This document shows positions 41,390 through 52,327 of a stretch of 64,000 bases of DNA, one piece after another (within the stretch, counting starts at the first letter, position 1; each line of letters opens with the position of its first letter). The stretch is from an uncultured Alphaproteobacteria bacterium (GTDB taxonomy: Bacteria; Pseudomonadota; Alphaproteobacteria; UBA6615). A program made the position numbers and the translations under genes. The notes under the pieces are model-generated. The model saw only the letters and a program-made list of their open reading frames with translations, did no database searches and had not been told where the DNA came from. The stretch is from contig CALSML010000019.1 in NCBI GenBank assembly GCA_943787445.1, positions 26,437 through 90,436 of the forward strand. Direction: 5' to 3'.

Positions 41390-42536
41390 ATGCGTGCGGA
41401 AGTCAGCCAGCAGATCGATGCCATCCAGTCTTCGCTTTCTTTGATGCGGAGGCATCTTTGACTGGCCAAATGCGCTGAAACGGCTTGAAGAGCTGAACGC
41501 CGAGGCCGAGGACCCCAGGCTCTGGGAAAACCAGGAGCGCGCGCAGATGGTGTTGCGCGACCGCACCCGGCTCGAAAAATCCATCGAACAGGTGCTTGGG
41601 ATCGAGCAGGAGCTCGATGATGCGGCGACGCTCATCGAACTGGGTGAGGCCGAGGACGATGCCGAAGTGGTGGCCGAGGCCGAGGCGACCATTGCCGGGT
41701 TGCAGCGGCGCTCCGAGAAGCTCGAGCTGGAGAGCCTGCTGTCCGGAGAAGTCGATGGCAATGATTGCTATATCGAAATCAATGCGGGTGCGGGCGGGAC
41801 GGAATCCCAGGACTGGGCAGAGATGCTGGCCCGGATGTATCTGCGCTGGGCCGAAAGTCATGACCACAAGATTGAATGGATCGAGGAGAGCGCGGGCGAA
41901 GAGGCCGGGATCAAATCCGCGACGTTCAAGGTTGTCGGCCCCAATGCTTATGGCTGGATGAAGACCGAATCCGGGGTGCACCGGCTGGTGCGCATTTCGC
42001 CCTATGACAGTCAGTCACGCCGGCATACGAGTTTTGCCTCGGTCTGGGTCTATCCTGTGATCGACGATGCGATCGAGATCGAGATCGAGGACAAGGATAT
42101 ACGGGTCGACACCTATCGGGCATCCGGTGCGGGCGGGCAGCATGTGAACAAGACAGACAGTGCGGTGCGTCTGACCCATATCGAAACCGGAATCGTGGTG
42201 CAGTGTCAGAATGACCGGTCACAGCATCGCAACCGGGCCCAGGCCATGGCGATGCTGCGTGCACGTCTCTATGAACACGAGATGCAGAAACGGGAAGCCG
42301 AAGCGCAGGCCGAGCAGGATTCCAAGACCGATATCGGCTGGGGTCATCAGATTCGCTCCTACGTTCTGCATCCCTACCAGATGGTCAAGGACCTCCGGAC
42401 CAATGTCGAAACGGGCAACGCTCAGGCGGTGCTCGATGGCGATTTGGACCGGTTTCTCGAGGCGTCACTGGCTTCAGTGCTGGGCAAGGATCAGGCGGAC
42501 GCCACCGATGGCGAGGCCGAGGCGCCCGAGGCCTGA
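41390..42536 (+). CDS. prfB: Peptide chain release factor 2, expressed via programmed +1 frameshift at CTT-TGA-C (41456-41462)
   Basis: Frame 0 [26 protein letters not shown]; +1 frame [24 protein letters not shown]...[18 protein letters not shown]...[21 protein letters not shown]. Confidence 0.96.
41447..41462 (+). promoter_or_regulatory. RF2 programmed frameshift signal: SD-like CGGAGG, CAT spacer, CTT TGA C
   Basis: ATG CGG AGG CAT CTT TGA CTG G; same layout as the E. coli AGG GGG TAT CTT TGA C. Confidence 0.93.
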
Positions 42537-42548
42537 TCCGGGACGTTT

Positions 42549-43466
42549 CTAACGCCGTGTCGAGAGGAAAATTCCCGGCAGGATCAGGAGCGCGCCGAGC
42601 AGATGGTAGAGCTCCAAGTTTTCGCTCAGGAGCAACCAGGCCATCAGCGCCGTGTAGATCGGGGCCAGATAGAGGATCAGCGCGGTGGGACTCGCGCCGA
42701 GGGCCCGCTGGATACGCGCATAGCCCAGATAAGCGCCCAGCCCCGGGATGATGGCGACGATCAGGATGGCGCCAATCGTCGGGATATTGATCTGCACCAC
42801 GTCTCCGCTGACATGTTCGGCCAGATGAAATGGCAGCAGGGCGATGGCGCCAAAGAGCATTGTGGCTGCGAAACGCACCTGTCCCGGCAGCCGGCTGGGC
42901 CGGTATCGCAGCATGACCGAATAGACCGCCCAGGCGATGGCCGCGGTCGCGATCCAGAGGTCACCGGGTACCAGCGAGAGGGTGCGCAGGGCATTCAGAT
43001 CGCCGCGAAAGACAATCACCAGAACCCCGATCAGGGAGATCAGGATGCCGGCGGCCTTCGCGCGGCCAAGGGGCTCGCGATACATCAGCATGGCCGCCGC
43101 CGCGATCAGGATCGGGGCGGAGGCATAGATCAGGCCGATATTCGTGGCCGAGGTCGTGTCGGCGCCGATATAGACGAAGGCCCCGCAGATCCCCATGCCG
43201 AGAACGCCCAGAACCAGCAGGTCGCGCCATTCGGCCACGATCTGGTGCCGGTGCCGGATCAGGTCCGGGGCGATGGCGGGAAGGAAGAGCAGAAAGGCCA
43301 GCCACCAGCGCCAGAAGGCGAGGGCAAATGGTGGAATGAACTCGTTCACGGCACGGGCGGTAATGATGTTGGTGCTGAACAGGGCCGGAATGACGATCAG
43401 CAGCAGCAGCGCGATCTGGCGTTCGCGCGGATCCGTGGTCGTGGTCGGCGATGCGGGCTCGGTCAT
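42549..43466 (-). CDS. EamA/DMT-family transporter
   Basis: Multi-TM; IPALFSTNIITARAVNEFIPPFALAFWRWWLAFLLFLP; two EamA-like halves. Confidence 0.9.
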   Translation of the reverse strand: MTEPASPTTTTDPRERQIALLLLIVIPALFSTNIITARAVNEFIPPFALAFWRWWLAFLLFLPAIAPDLIRHRHQIVAEWRDLLVLGVLGMGICGAFVYIGADTTSATNIGLIYASAPILIAAAAMLMYREPLGRAKAAGILISLIGVLVIVFRGDLNALRTLSLVPGDLWIATAAIAWAVYSVMLRYRPSRLPGQVRFAATMLFGAIALLPFHLAEHVSGDVVQINIPTIGAILIVAIIPGLGAYLGYARIQRALGASPTALILYLAPIYTALMAWLLLSENLELYHLLGALLILPGIFLSTRR

Positions 43467-44275
43467 TCGCCGGCCATCAGATTGGTGTACCAGCCTTCGG
43501 GGAACTCGGCCTGATTGCGCGCATCGATGTTGAAGGGTGGTTTCAGCTCCCCGCGAAAATGTCGGGACACCAGCTCGCGCCACAGGCTTTCGGGTTCCTG
43601 GGTGCGGCGAGCGCATTCAAAGACAAACCATCTCTTGCCGATCCGCACATGTCCGATTTCGTCGCGATAGATCGTTTCCAGAATGTCGGCAGAGATATCG
43701 TCATCGACGCCGCGGAGCTTGTCGATCATCATCGGGGTCACGTCCAGACCGCGGGCTTCCAGCACGAGCGGCACGATTGCCAGTCGCGCGGCGAGATCAT
43801 GGCGGGTTTCGGTCGCGGCGTCCCAGAGCCCGTCATGGGCCGGAAGATCCCCATAGGCGACCCCGAACTCGGTGAGCCGGTCCGACAACAGCATGAAATG
43901 CTGAGCCTCCTCGGCTGCGACCTGCACCCAGTCATCGAAGAAAGCACGCGGCAGATCGGCATCCGCAAAGCGCAGGATGATGTCCCAGGCGAGATCGACC
44001 GCATTGAGCTCGATATGGGAGAGGGCATGAAGCAAGGCGATGCGACCCGCGGTGCCCCGGTTGATCTTGCGCCGCGGTACATCCTGAGGTGCAAGCAGTT
44101 CCGGCCGCGCCGGGCGTCCGGGCCGGTCCGGCGGTGCAGCCACGCCAATCGTCGTGATGGCACCGTCCGACCACAGGACGGCGGTGTCCCGGGATTTGCG
44201 GGCCTTCGCTGCGGCATCGGAGGTCAGCAGGACGGCGCGGGCCGCGTCTGCGAGATTTGTTGGCGGTGACGTCAA
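43463..44275 (-). CDS. DUF455-family ferritin-like protein
   Basis: ALLHALSHIELNAVDLAWDIILRF; WVQVAAEEAQHFMLLSDRL; ETIYRDEIGHVRIGKRWF. Confidence 0.9.
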   Translation of the reverse strand: MTSPPTNLADAARAVLLTSDAAAKARKSRDTAVLWSDGAITTIGVAAPPDRPGRPARPELLAPQDVPRRKINRGTAGRIALLHALSHIELNAVDLAWDIILRFADADLPRAFFDDWVQVAAEEAQHFMLLSDRLTEFGVAYGDLPAHDGLWDAATETRHDLAARLAIVPLVLEARGLDVTPMMIDKLRGVDDDISADILETIYRDEIGHVRIGKRWFVFECARRTQEPESLWRELVSRHFRGELKPPFNIDARNQAEFPEGWYTNLMAGE

Positions 44276-44736
44276 AGTGCCTGAACAGCCTCGAGAACAG
44301 CTTCGGCATGACCGGCGACCTTGACCTTGCGCCAGACCTTGCGAACCTTGCCCTTGCCATCAATCAGAAATGTGGCCCGTTCGATACCCATGAACTTCTT
44401 GCCGTACATGGATTTCTCCACCCAGACACCATAGCGTTCGCAGACATCACCATCGGCATCGCTGGCGAGCAGGAACGGCAATTCGTATTTGGCCTTGAAT
44501 TTGTCATGGCGTTTGATGCTGTCTTTCGAGACACCGATGACTTCGGCGTCCACTTTGGAGAAGTCGGGCATCAGATCGCGAAACGCGCAGGCTTCGGTGG
44601 TGCAGCCCGGCGTCGAATCTTTCGGATAGAAATAGAGAACGACGTTTTTTCCCATCAGGTCTTTCAGGCAGACGGTGCCATCTCCGTCCGTTGCCATCGA
44701 GAAATCAGGTGCCTTTTCGCCTTCGGTGACGCTCAT
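44272..44736 (-). CDS. bcp: Thioredoxin-dependent thiol peroxidase (peroxiredoxin Q/BCP)
   Basis: GKNVVLYFYPKDSTPGCTTEACAFRDLMPDF. Confidence 0.96.
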   Translation of the reverse strand: MSVTEGEKAPDFSMATDGDGTVCLKDLMGKNVVLYFYPKDSTPGCTTEACAFRDLMPDFSKVDAEVIGVSKDSIKRHDKFKAKYELPFLLASDADGDVCERYGVWVEKSMYGKKFMGIERATFLIDGKGKVRKVWRKVKVAGHAEAVLEAVQAL

Positions 44737-44740
44737 CGTC

Positions 44741-47737
44741 TTAATCCTTGTTCTGGGTGGTTTCGAGTGCGGCCCGGCAGGCTTCTGCCGGGAGGTCGAT
44801 CAGGGTCCGAAAATGTTCGTAGACCATTTCTGCGGTCGCGCGAAGGTCTGCTTCCAGAGCTGCGAAATCGGTCTTCTGTCCGGCTTCGGCGAGCAGATGC
44901 CGGAGGGGCGGGGAGAAACTGGCTGGATCCGGCGGGCCGTCGAGCGTCAGACGCAGCAGGCCCTGCAGGCGCCGCCACAGCCGGGTCGCCGGAATCAATT
45001 CTACGGCGGCGACTTCGGGTAGTAGGCCGGTGACCGCGAGTTTGCGATAAACGCTTACCGTGCCGGTGTTGAGGATTTCGGGATGGGTGTGGGCGTGACG
45101 GAGCTGGAGATACTGGGCGATGAACTCGCAATCCACCAGGCCGCCCCGGACATGTTTGACGTTCCACGGATTCTCCGTGCCGTTCTCTTGAGCCATGCGG
45201 GCGCGCATATCCGAAACCGAGACCAGCAGATCGTCGACGGGCCGCTCGACCGTCAGGGCATCCGCGATCGCGGCCTCAATTCGCGGCTTGAAGGAATCCG
45301 AGGCGCTGACGACACGGGCACGGGTGAGGGCGAGATGTTCCCATGTCCAGGCACTTTCGCGCTGATAGTTCGAGAAGCTCTTCAGGCTGACCGACAGCGG
45401 ACCGGCATTGCCCGAGGGACGGAGCCGCATATCCACCTCGTAGAGTCGGCCTTCGCCGGTGAGAGAGGTCACGGCATTGACCAGCCGCTGACTGAAGCGC
45501 TGGTAATAATGGGACAGGGAGAGGGGTTTGAATCCGTCCGACATGATGGTGGTGTCGTCTCCGCTTGCTGTCGCGTCGTAGAGGAAAACCAGATCCAGAT
45601 CCGATGTGGCGGACAATTCGCGTCCGCCGAGTTTGCCGAGCGCGAGTATCGCAAAACCGTCTCCCGGGCAGCGACCATGTCGGGCCGCGAATTCTTCCTC
45701 GATGCGTGGGAGTAGGCCCCGAAGCACGGTGTCTGCAATGTCTGAGAAGGCGAGATCGGCCCGGTCGATATCGCAACTGTTGCGCAAGATTTGCACGCCG
45801 ACCTGAAATTTCGCGTCATTGGCCCAGCGGCGCGAGACATCGAGAATATCCTGCATGTCCCGTGCGCGGGACAGATTGTCGTCCAACTCGGTTTGCATGG
45901 AATTCACATCCGGGAGTTCGTCGAAGAAATCCCGTTGCAGCACGCCATCGAGCAGCAGGGGGTTTCGGCCCAGCCATTCGGCCAACCGGGGTGCCCCGCC
46001 GACAATTTCGGCGACCAGAGACAGCAGGGCCGGATTGGCCTGAAAGAGCGAGAAAAGCTGAACGCCAGCGGGCAGGGCAGCGATGAAGTCATCGAACCGG
46101 CGAAACGCGGTATCCGGATTGGCGGTCTGGGACAGTGCGGTGAGCAGGGCCGGCATGATCTCGGTAAGGATTTCGCGGGCACGATTGCTGCGGGTCGCAC
46201 GATGGCGCCCGTGATGCCAGCCCCGCACCGCTGCCGAGATGCCTGCTGGATCGCCAAACCCCATATCGGTGAGAGTCTTGATCGTATCGGGATGGTCCTC
46301 GCCGCCAGTGAAAACCAGTACACCGGACCCGCCCAGCGATGGTGAGTCCTCGAAAAGGTCGGCGTAGTGGCTTTCGATCTTGCGCAGATGCAGGAGCAGA
46401 TCGGTCTCGAACTCGTCTCTTCCCGGATAGCCCATGAACTCGGAGATGGCGTGCAGGCCTTCTTCCGTGTCCGGCAGTGAATGAGTCTGCTGGTCATCGA
46501 TCATCTGGAGCCGATGTTCGAGAGTGCGCAGGAATCGATAGCCCGCGATCATGTCCTGGGCGACATCGGGCCGGACGCGTTCGGAATCCACCAGGCCCCT
46601 GATGGCGGTCTCGGTCTTGGCCATGCGCAGAGCCGGGTTGCGGCCTCCCCAGATGAGCTGCTGGGTCTGGGCGAAGAACTCGACTTCGCGGATGCCCCCG
46701 CGTCCGAGTTTGACGTTGTGTCCGGCCACGGCAACCGTGCTGCCACCCTTGTCGGCATAGATCTGGCGCTTGATCGACTGAATATCCTCGATCGCTGCAA
46801 AGTCGAGATGCCGACGCCAGACAAAGGGCTGCAGTGTTTCGAGAAAACGATTCCCTGCGGCAAGGTCGCCGGCGACCGGGCGGGCCTTGATCATCGCCGC
46901 GCGTTCCCAGTTCTGACCGAGGCTTTCGTAATAGGTCTCGGCGGCGAATGTGGACATCGCCACCGGCGTAGCACCCGGATCCGGGCGCAGGCGGAGGTCG
47001 GTCCGAAACACATAGCCCTCACCGGTTCGCTCATCCATGGATTTGACGAGCCCGCGGGTCATGCGAATGAAGTGTTGCTGAATTTCCGCCAGGTCTGCCG
47101 CCGGGGTGGTCTCGTCGTCGAACAGAACGATCAGGTCGACATCGCTGGAGTAGTTGAGTTCGCAGGCTCCGAGCTTGCCCATACCCAGAATGATGAATCC
47201 CGAGCCGGTTTCGGGCCTGTCGGGATCGGGGAGGCGCAGGATGTCCCGGTCATGAAGAGCCCGAAGCAGATTGCCCGATGCTTTGGAAAGTGCGGTCTCG
47301 CAGAAGCTGCTCAGGCAGGCGGTGACCGTTTCGAGGGGCCACACACCGGAGAGATCCCCCAGCGCCGTGAGCAAGGCCACACGGCGTTTTGCACGACGCA
47401 GAGCGATATCTGTATCCTTCTGCGCCGAAGCGGGATCGAGGGTATTCAGTTCGGCGATGACATGTTTGAACGCGGCGTCAGGGCCATCCCCGAATATGAC
47501 AGGCAGAAATTCAATCTCGCGCGCCAGGCTCTGGGTCAGAAATCCGCTATTGCCGAGTATTCCGGAGAGCAGATCGCGGGTGGGCGGGGACTCCAACAGA
47601 TCTTCAATGCAGCGTTGCGCGGCAGGTCCGTCGGCTTTCTCGGCTTCCTCGCGCAGGCGCTCGATACCCCGAGCGACGCGTTCCGAGTCAGTGGAACGCG
47701 GGGGATGTGAAGAATTGGGTTTGAGTGCTTGGCTCAT
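44741..47737 (-). CDS. glnE: Bifunctional glutamine synthetase adenylyltransferase/deadenylase (alternative start 47788)
   Basis: GFIILGMGKLGACELNYSSDVDLIVLFDDE and GFAILALGKLGGRELSATSDLDLVFLYD: duplicated nucleotidyltransferase motifs. Confidence 0.96.
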   Translation of the reverse strand: MSQALKPNSSHPPRSTDSERVARGIERLREEAEKADGPAAQRCIEDLLESPPTRDLLSGILGNSGFLTQSLAREIEFLPVIFGDGPDAAFKHVIAELNTLDPASAQKDTDIALRRAKRRVALLTALGDLSGVWPLETVTACLSSFCETALSKASGNLLRALHDRDILRLPDPDRPETGSGFIILGMGKLGACELNYSSDVDLIVLFDDETTPAADLAEIQQHFIRMTRGLVKSMDERTGEGYVFRTDLRLRPDPGATPVAMSTFAAETYYESLGQNWERAAMIKARPVAGDLAAGNRFLETLQPFVWRRHLDFAAIEDIQSIKRQIYADKGGSTVAVAGHNVKLGRGGIREVEFFAQTQQLIWGGRNPALRMAKTETAIRGLVDSERVRPDVAQDMIAGYRFLRTLEHRLQMIDDQQTHSLPDTEEGLHAISEFMGYPGRDEFETDLLLHLRKIESHYADLFEDSPSLGGSGVLVFTGGEDHPDTIKTLTDMGFGDPAGISAAVRGWHHGRHRATRSNRAREILTEIMPALLTALSQTANPDTAFRRFDDFIAALPAGVQLFSLFQANPALLSLVAEIVGGAPRLAEWLGRNPLLLDGVLQRDFFDELPDVNSMQTELDDNLSRARDMQDILDVSRRWANDAKFQVGVQILRNSCDIDRADLAFSDIADTVLRGLLPRIEEEFAARHGRCPGDGFAILALGKLGGRELSATSDLDLVFLYDATASGDDTTIMSDGFKPLSLSHYYQRFSQRLVNAVTSLTGEGRLYEVDMRLRPSGNAGPLSVSLKSFSNYQRESAWTWEHLALTRARVVSASDSFKPRIEAAIADALTVERPVDDLLVSVSDMRARMAQENGTENPWNVKHVRGGLVDCEFIAQYLQLRHAHTHPEILNTGTVSVYRKLAVTGLLPEVAAVELIPATRLWRRLQGLLRLTLDGPPDPASFSPPLRHLLAEAGQKTDFAALEADLRATAEMVYEHFRTLIDLPAEACRAALETTQNKD

Positions 47738-47769
47738 AGTGGCATTTTGATTTTCGAGCACACTGATGT

Positions 47770-50700
47770 ATGGCGTGGAAGGGGTCAAGCCAGCCGGATT
47801 TGTCCAGAGCTGACACTACGAGAGGTCCTGCTTTGATCGTTCGAAGTTCCCGTGTCCTAGTTTTGTTTTTCGCTGCCGCACTGGTCGGTCTGGCGATGAT
47901 TTTTGGTGTTCTGATCTTTCAGCTCAGCCGCGGGCCGATAAGTCTCAATTTCCTCACGCCGCTGGTCGAACGCGCGCTCGATTCTGCTGCCGAGGGCGCC
48001 CAGGTTCGACTGCACGATACGGTTTTGACCTGGGACGAAGAACAGCGCACGCTCGATATCCGCGCGACCGGGCTTCAGTTTCTGGACCCTGCGGGTCAGG
48101 TGCGCGCCACGGTTCCCGAAATGAATGTCACGTTCAGTGCCCGGGCCCTGCTGCGTGGTCTGATCGCGCCGACGAATCTTGAGTTGTTTGGACCACGCCT
48201 GAAGATCATCCGATCCGAATCCGGGGAGGTCAGTGTCGATTTCGGGGATAGCAATGATGTTGATGGTGATGGTGCTGCACCGGTCGGATTGGTTCAGGAG
48301 CTTCTGCGACCACCCAATCGAGAAATGGCCAGCGGATATTTGTCTGGCGTGGCTGTGCGAAGTGCGTTCATTGAACTGGAAGACCGTTTGAACGGGCGGC
48401 GCTTTGTGGTGCCCAATGCCACTGTTCAGTTGTCTCGGGATGCTGAAGGGATTCGCGCTGACGGCGCCATTACGGTAGGGGCTGGCGAACAGGCCATTCA
48501 TCTGGGTCTGTCCGGCGCCTATCGTGCGGACTCACGCAGAACTGATCTGGGAATTGTGTTCAGTGAAATCGCGCCGTCCGCCTTCGTGCCGTTTGCCCCC
48601 GATCTTGAATTTTTGGCGCGGCTGGATACCCGTCTGGATGGCACGCTGACAGTTGCGATTGATCCTGACTTCGCGGCGATGGTGGCTAGTCTGGATTTGC
48701 GCGCCGCTGGCGGCACGGTGGATGCGGGGCCGCGATATGAAGCGCCAATCGCATTTGATTCAGCCGCGCTGCGATTGAATGCACAACAGGCTGATGAAAC
48801 GATTTCGCTGGAATCGCTGGACCTTGTTCTCGGCGAGACCACGATCACGGTTTCCGGAGATGGCGCACGGTCCGAAGGGGCGTGGGATACCTCCTGGACT
48901 GTTGCGCTGCGTGATTTGCCGATCAACGACCTTGCTGCTTACTGGCCGCAGGGTGTTGAGCCGAACACCCGTGAATGGGTTACCGAAAATATTCGCGATG
49001 GCCATGTTGGGACAGCGAGCCTGAATGCACGGGCCACGATTTCCGAAACGGATCCGGGCGCGTCATCTCTTGATGACATTACTGCTGAAATTCAGTTCCG
49101 CGATGCGACCGTCCACTATTTTCGCCCCATGGAACCGGCCACAGGGGGTATTGGGGTGGCGCGGATTGATTCCAGCCAGGTCGTTGTCGATATTGAGCAG
49201 GCGAGCCTCCGGGGAGTCATAGCTAAGCGCGGCCGCGTTGTGATTGATGGGCTGAACGGGCCCGCACGTGGTGAAACCATCAAGATCGATATGACTGTCG
49301 CCGGGCCCGTGCGTGACACGCTGGAGGTGCTCGATAGTGAGCCACTCGGATTTATCAGCGGCTTTGGCATTGATCCCGCACGAACCTCCGGTACACAGCG
49401 TACCAATGCCGTGTTTGCGTTTCCGCTGCTCGAGGAAATCACGGTGGACGAAATCGCCGTTGCAACGTCCTCGCGTCTGATCCGTTTTTCGGCTGAGGAC
49501 GCAGCATTCGGATTCCCGGTGACGTCGGGTGACCTGGCGCTCAATGTGAATCGTGACGGATTGAAGGCAGAGGGTACTGCGGAAATTGGCGGGATTCCGG
49601 TCGGGCTGACATGGAATGAAAGCTTTACCGAAGCGAACAACGTGCGCACGCAGTATGAAGTGCGGGCCACGCTGGATGCTGCGGCACGTGAACAAATCGG
49701 TATTGCGGCGGCTCCCTATGTGACCGGACCTGTCGGCCTTGGTCTGACCTATTCGTTGGGGTGGGATGATGTGGGAGCAGGTGCGGCCGAGATAGATCTG
49801 TCGCCGGCGGCGCTTTCCCTGGAGCCCTTTGGCTGGACCAAGGCGCCGGAGAATCCGGGACGCGCCTTTCTTCGGTTTGTCGTCCCGGATGAAAACAGCT
49901 TTTCGATTTCGGAGTTTCAGGTCGCAGCGGACGATCTGGATGCCGCAGGTGCGGTAAATTTCCTCACGAATGATGGTGGTTTCGATCTACAGAATTTGCG
50001 TCTGGAACGCCTGAAATTCGGCGAGAACGATGTTGTTGTGAATGTGGAATTACCGGCTGGAGTCCCGCCGATCATTTCCGTCGGTGGCAATGCTGTCGAT
50101 CTGCGCCCGGTGATGGAAGATATCTTCGCGAATGATGATGGAGTGGGTGGCACCCCCGCGATGCGCATTGTTGTCAGTGATCAGTCGCCAATTGGATCCG
50201 TTCGGTTGGGAGAGGAAACCCGGTTCATCAACGCGCATGGCACGATCATCAATGACGGGGCCGATTGGTCACAGGTCAATCTTCGCGGGACGCTTTCGAA
50301 TGCGGGTCGGGTGTTTGTCCGGATCGCTCCCGAGGAAAATCTGCGACGGCTGACCTTTGAAACAGATGATGCGGGCGGTCTTCTTCGCGCACTCGACTGG
50401 GTAGATACGATCCGCGAGGGAGAATTACGCGTGCGCGGGACGATTGCGGGAGCGGGCGCGGCCCAGGTGATTGCGGGGCAGGTGGATATGCAGGGCTTTG
50501 TTCTGACCGAAGAGCCATTTGCCGCCAAGCTGCTCGCGCTGGCATCGTTCTCGGGGATTGGTGATGTGCTGAGTGGCGAAGGCATCACCTTCCGACGTGC
50601 CGAGATCCCGTTCCAGATGACGCGCCAGGAAGTTGTCATTGAAAATGCCAAGGCGCGTGGTGCCGAGATTGGGGTTATCGTCAGCGGCCGTATTGATCGG

Positions 50701-50982
50701 GATACCGACGTTATCGCCTTCGCCGGTGAGGTTGCTCCGGCCTATACCCTGAATTCGCTGCTGGCCAATATTCCGCTGATCGGCCCCGTTCTCTCGGGAG
50801 GATCGGAGGGAATCTTTGCCGCCACTTTCAGCGTCGACGGGGATCTTGATGCACCAAATGTTTTGGTCAATCCGCTCTCCGTGCTGACCCCCGGGATTGT
50901 CCGGAGACTGCTCTCCGGATTTGATGCGGGTGCCGATCCAGCGGAGCCACTCACACCAGAGTCGACCGGCGACGCACAATAG
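47770..50982 (+). CDS. Large AsmA-like/DUF3971 (YhdP-type) periplasmic protein
   Basis: 1070 aa; single N-terminal TM; C-terminal AsmA-like region (GFVLTEEPFAAKLLALASFSGIGDVLSGEGITFRRAEIPF; NSLLANIPLIGPVLSGGSEGIFAATFSVDGDLDAPNVLVNPLSVLTPG). Confidence 0.85.
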   Translation: MAWKGSSQPDLSRADTTRGPALIVRSSRVLVLFFAAALVGLAMIFGVLIFQLSRGPISLNFLTPLVERALDSAAEGAQVRLHDTVLTWDEEQRTLDIRATGLQFLDPAGQVRATVPEMNVTFSARALLRGLIAPTNLELFGPRLKIIRSESGEVSVDFGDSNDVDGDGAAPVGLVQELLRPPNREMASGYLSGVAVRSAFIELEDRLNGRRFVVPNATVQLSRDAEGIRADGAITVGAGEQAIHLGLSGAYRADSRRTDLGIVFSEIAPSAFVPFAPDLEFLARLDTRLDGTLTVAIDPDFAAMVASLDLRAAGGTVDAGPRYEAPIAFDSAALRLNAQQADETISLESLDLVLGETTITVSGDGARSEGAWDTSWTVALRDLPINDLAAYWPQGVEPNTREWVTENIRDGHVGTASLNARATISETDPGASSLDDITAEIQFRDATVHYFRPMEPATGGIGVARIDSSQVVVDIEQASLRGVIAKRGRVVIDGLNGPARGETIKIDMTVAGPVRDTLEVLDSEPLGFISGFGIDPARTSGTQRTNAVFAFPLLEEITVDEIAVATSSRLIRFSAEDAAFGFPVTSGDLALNVNRDGLKAEGTAEIGGIPVGLTWNESFTEANNVRTQYEVRATLDAAAREQIGIAAAPYVTGPVGLGLTYSLGWDDVGAGAAEIDLSPAALSLEPFGWTKAPENPGRAFLRFVVPDENSFSISEFQVAADDLDAAGAVNFLTNDGGFDLQNLRLERLKFGENDVVVNVELPAGVPPIISVGGNAVDLRPVMEDIFANDDGVGGTPAMRIVVSDQSPIGSVRLGEETRFINAHGTIINDGADWSQVNLRGTLSNAGRVFVRIAPEENLRRLTFETDDAGGLLRALDWVDTIREGELRVRGTIAGAGAAQVIAGQVDMQGFVLTEEPFAAKLLALASFSGIGDVLSGEGITFRRAEIPFQMTRQEVVIENAKARGAEIGVIVSGRIDRDTDVIAFAGEVAPAYTLNSLLANIPLIGPVLSGGSEGIFAATFSVDGDLDAPNVLVNPLSVLTPGIVRRLLSGFDAGADPAEPLTPESTGDAQ

Positions 50983-50999
50983 CCCCGATCAAACGGGGC
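50982..50999. terminator. Hairpin spanning convergent yhdP-like/tyrS stops
   Basis: GCCCCG-atcaaa-CGGGGC; tyrS stop (50989-50991) in loop, upstream-gene stop abuts the stem; no T-tract. Confidence 0.5.
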
Positions 51000-52242
51000 G
51001 AATGAGAGCGTGGCGTTTCTTGCCCGCCGACAATTTGATGACTCCATCATCATTGATCGAGTCCGATGATATCTCGGCGGTTTCCTCGGCAATGGCGATA
51101 TCGTTCACGCGTGCGCCACCGCCTTTGATGAGGCGACGTCCTTCACCGTTGGAGCCGGCCAGTCCGGCGCGGGCCAGCAGCGCGAAGAGGGGGATGCCGC
51201 TCTCCAGTTCGGCCTTCGGCACATCCGTGGTGGGCAAACCATCTGCGGTGACACCGGATTCGAATGTTTTCTCTGACGTCTCTGCGGCTTCCCGAGCGGC
51301 ATCGTCGCCATGGAGAAGTGCCGTGGCGGCATTCGCGAGAACTTTCTTGGCGTCGTTGATTTCCGAGCCCTGCAACGCATCCAGCCGGGCGATCTCGTCC
51401 ATGGGCAGGGTGGTGAACAGCTTCAGGAAACGCCCCACGTCTGCATCTTCCGTGTTGCGCCAGAACTGCCAATAGTCATAGGGCGTGTAACGCTCCGGTC
51501 GAAGCCAGACGGCGCCTGCAGCGGTCTTGCCCATCTTGGCGCCGGACGCGGTGGTGATAAGCGGCGTGGTCAGCCCGTAAAGTTCGCGCTCATCGGCGCG
51601 ACGCCCAAGTTCGATTCCATTGATGATATTTCCCCACTGGTCCGAGCCCCCCATCTGCAGCGTACAATCATGCCGTTTGGCCAATTCCAGGAAGTCATAA
51701 GCCTGCAGGATCATGTAGTTGAATTCGAGGAAAGTGAGGGGTTGTTCCCGGTCGAGCCGCAGCTTCACGGAGTCGAATGTGAGCATCCGATTGATCGTGA
51801 AATGGCGACCGATATCGCGAAGCAGCGGAATGTAGGCAAGTTCATCAAGCCAACTGGCATTGTTCACCATGATCGCGTCTTGCGACCCATCGCCGAATGT
51901 GAGGAAGCTGTCGAATGTCTGACGGATCGAACTGATATTCGCGTTGATTTTCTCGTCGGTCAGGATCTGGCGGGTTTCGTCCTTGCCCGACGGATCGCCC
52001 ACTTTGGTCGTGCCGCCACCCATCAGGACAATCGGTTGATGCCCGGTCTGCTGCAGCCAGTGCAGCATCATGATCGAAACGAGATTGCCTATATGCAGGC
52101 TGTCCGCGGTCGCGTCATAGCCCACATAGGCGGTGATGACCTCTTTGACTGCGCGGGCGTCGACGGTCTCCAGATCCGTGCATTGGTGCAGGAATCCGCG
52201 CTCGACGAGGGTCTGGATGAATTCGGACTTGTGAGTGCTCAT
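50989..52242 (-). CDS. tyrS: Tyrosyl-tRNA synthetase
   Basis: [67 protein letters not shown]-terminal S4. Confidence 0.97.
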   Translation of the reverse strand: MSTHKSEFIQTLVERGFLHQCTDLETVDARAVKEVITAYVGYDATADSLHIGNLVSIMMLHWLQQTGHQPIVLMGGGTTKVGDPSGKDETRQILTDEKINANISSIRQTFDSFLTFGDGSQDAIMVNNASWLDELAYIPLLRDIGRHFTINRMLTFDSVKLRLDREQPLTFLEFNYMILQAYDFLELAKRHDCTLQMGGSDQWGNIINGIELGRRADERELYGLTTPLITTASGAKMGKTAAGAVWLRPERYTPYDYWQFWRNTEDADVGRFLKLFTTLPMDEIARLDALQGSEINDAKKVLANAATALLHGDDAAREAAETSEKTFESGVTADGLPTTDVPKAELESGIPLFALLARAGLAGSNGEGRRLIKGGGARVNDIAIAEETAEISSDSINDDGVIKLSAGKKRHALIRPV

Positions 52243-52327
52243 GGGTCTGCTATCGGCATGCGTTTCGGTGTGCGCGCTACCTAACACATCCGGTGCCTCT
52301 GCGTGTATACCTTCGCATGAAACAAGC

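Noticed and set aside
42603-43514. 303-aa + strand ORF opposite the EamA transporter
   Set aside because: Shadow ORF; low-complexity hydrophilic translation with no domain
46481-47710. 409-aa + strand ORF opposite glnE
   Set aside because: Shadow ORF; glnE nucleotidyltransferase motifs are clear on the minus strand
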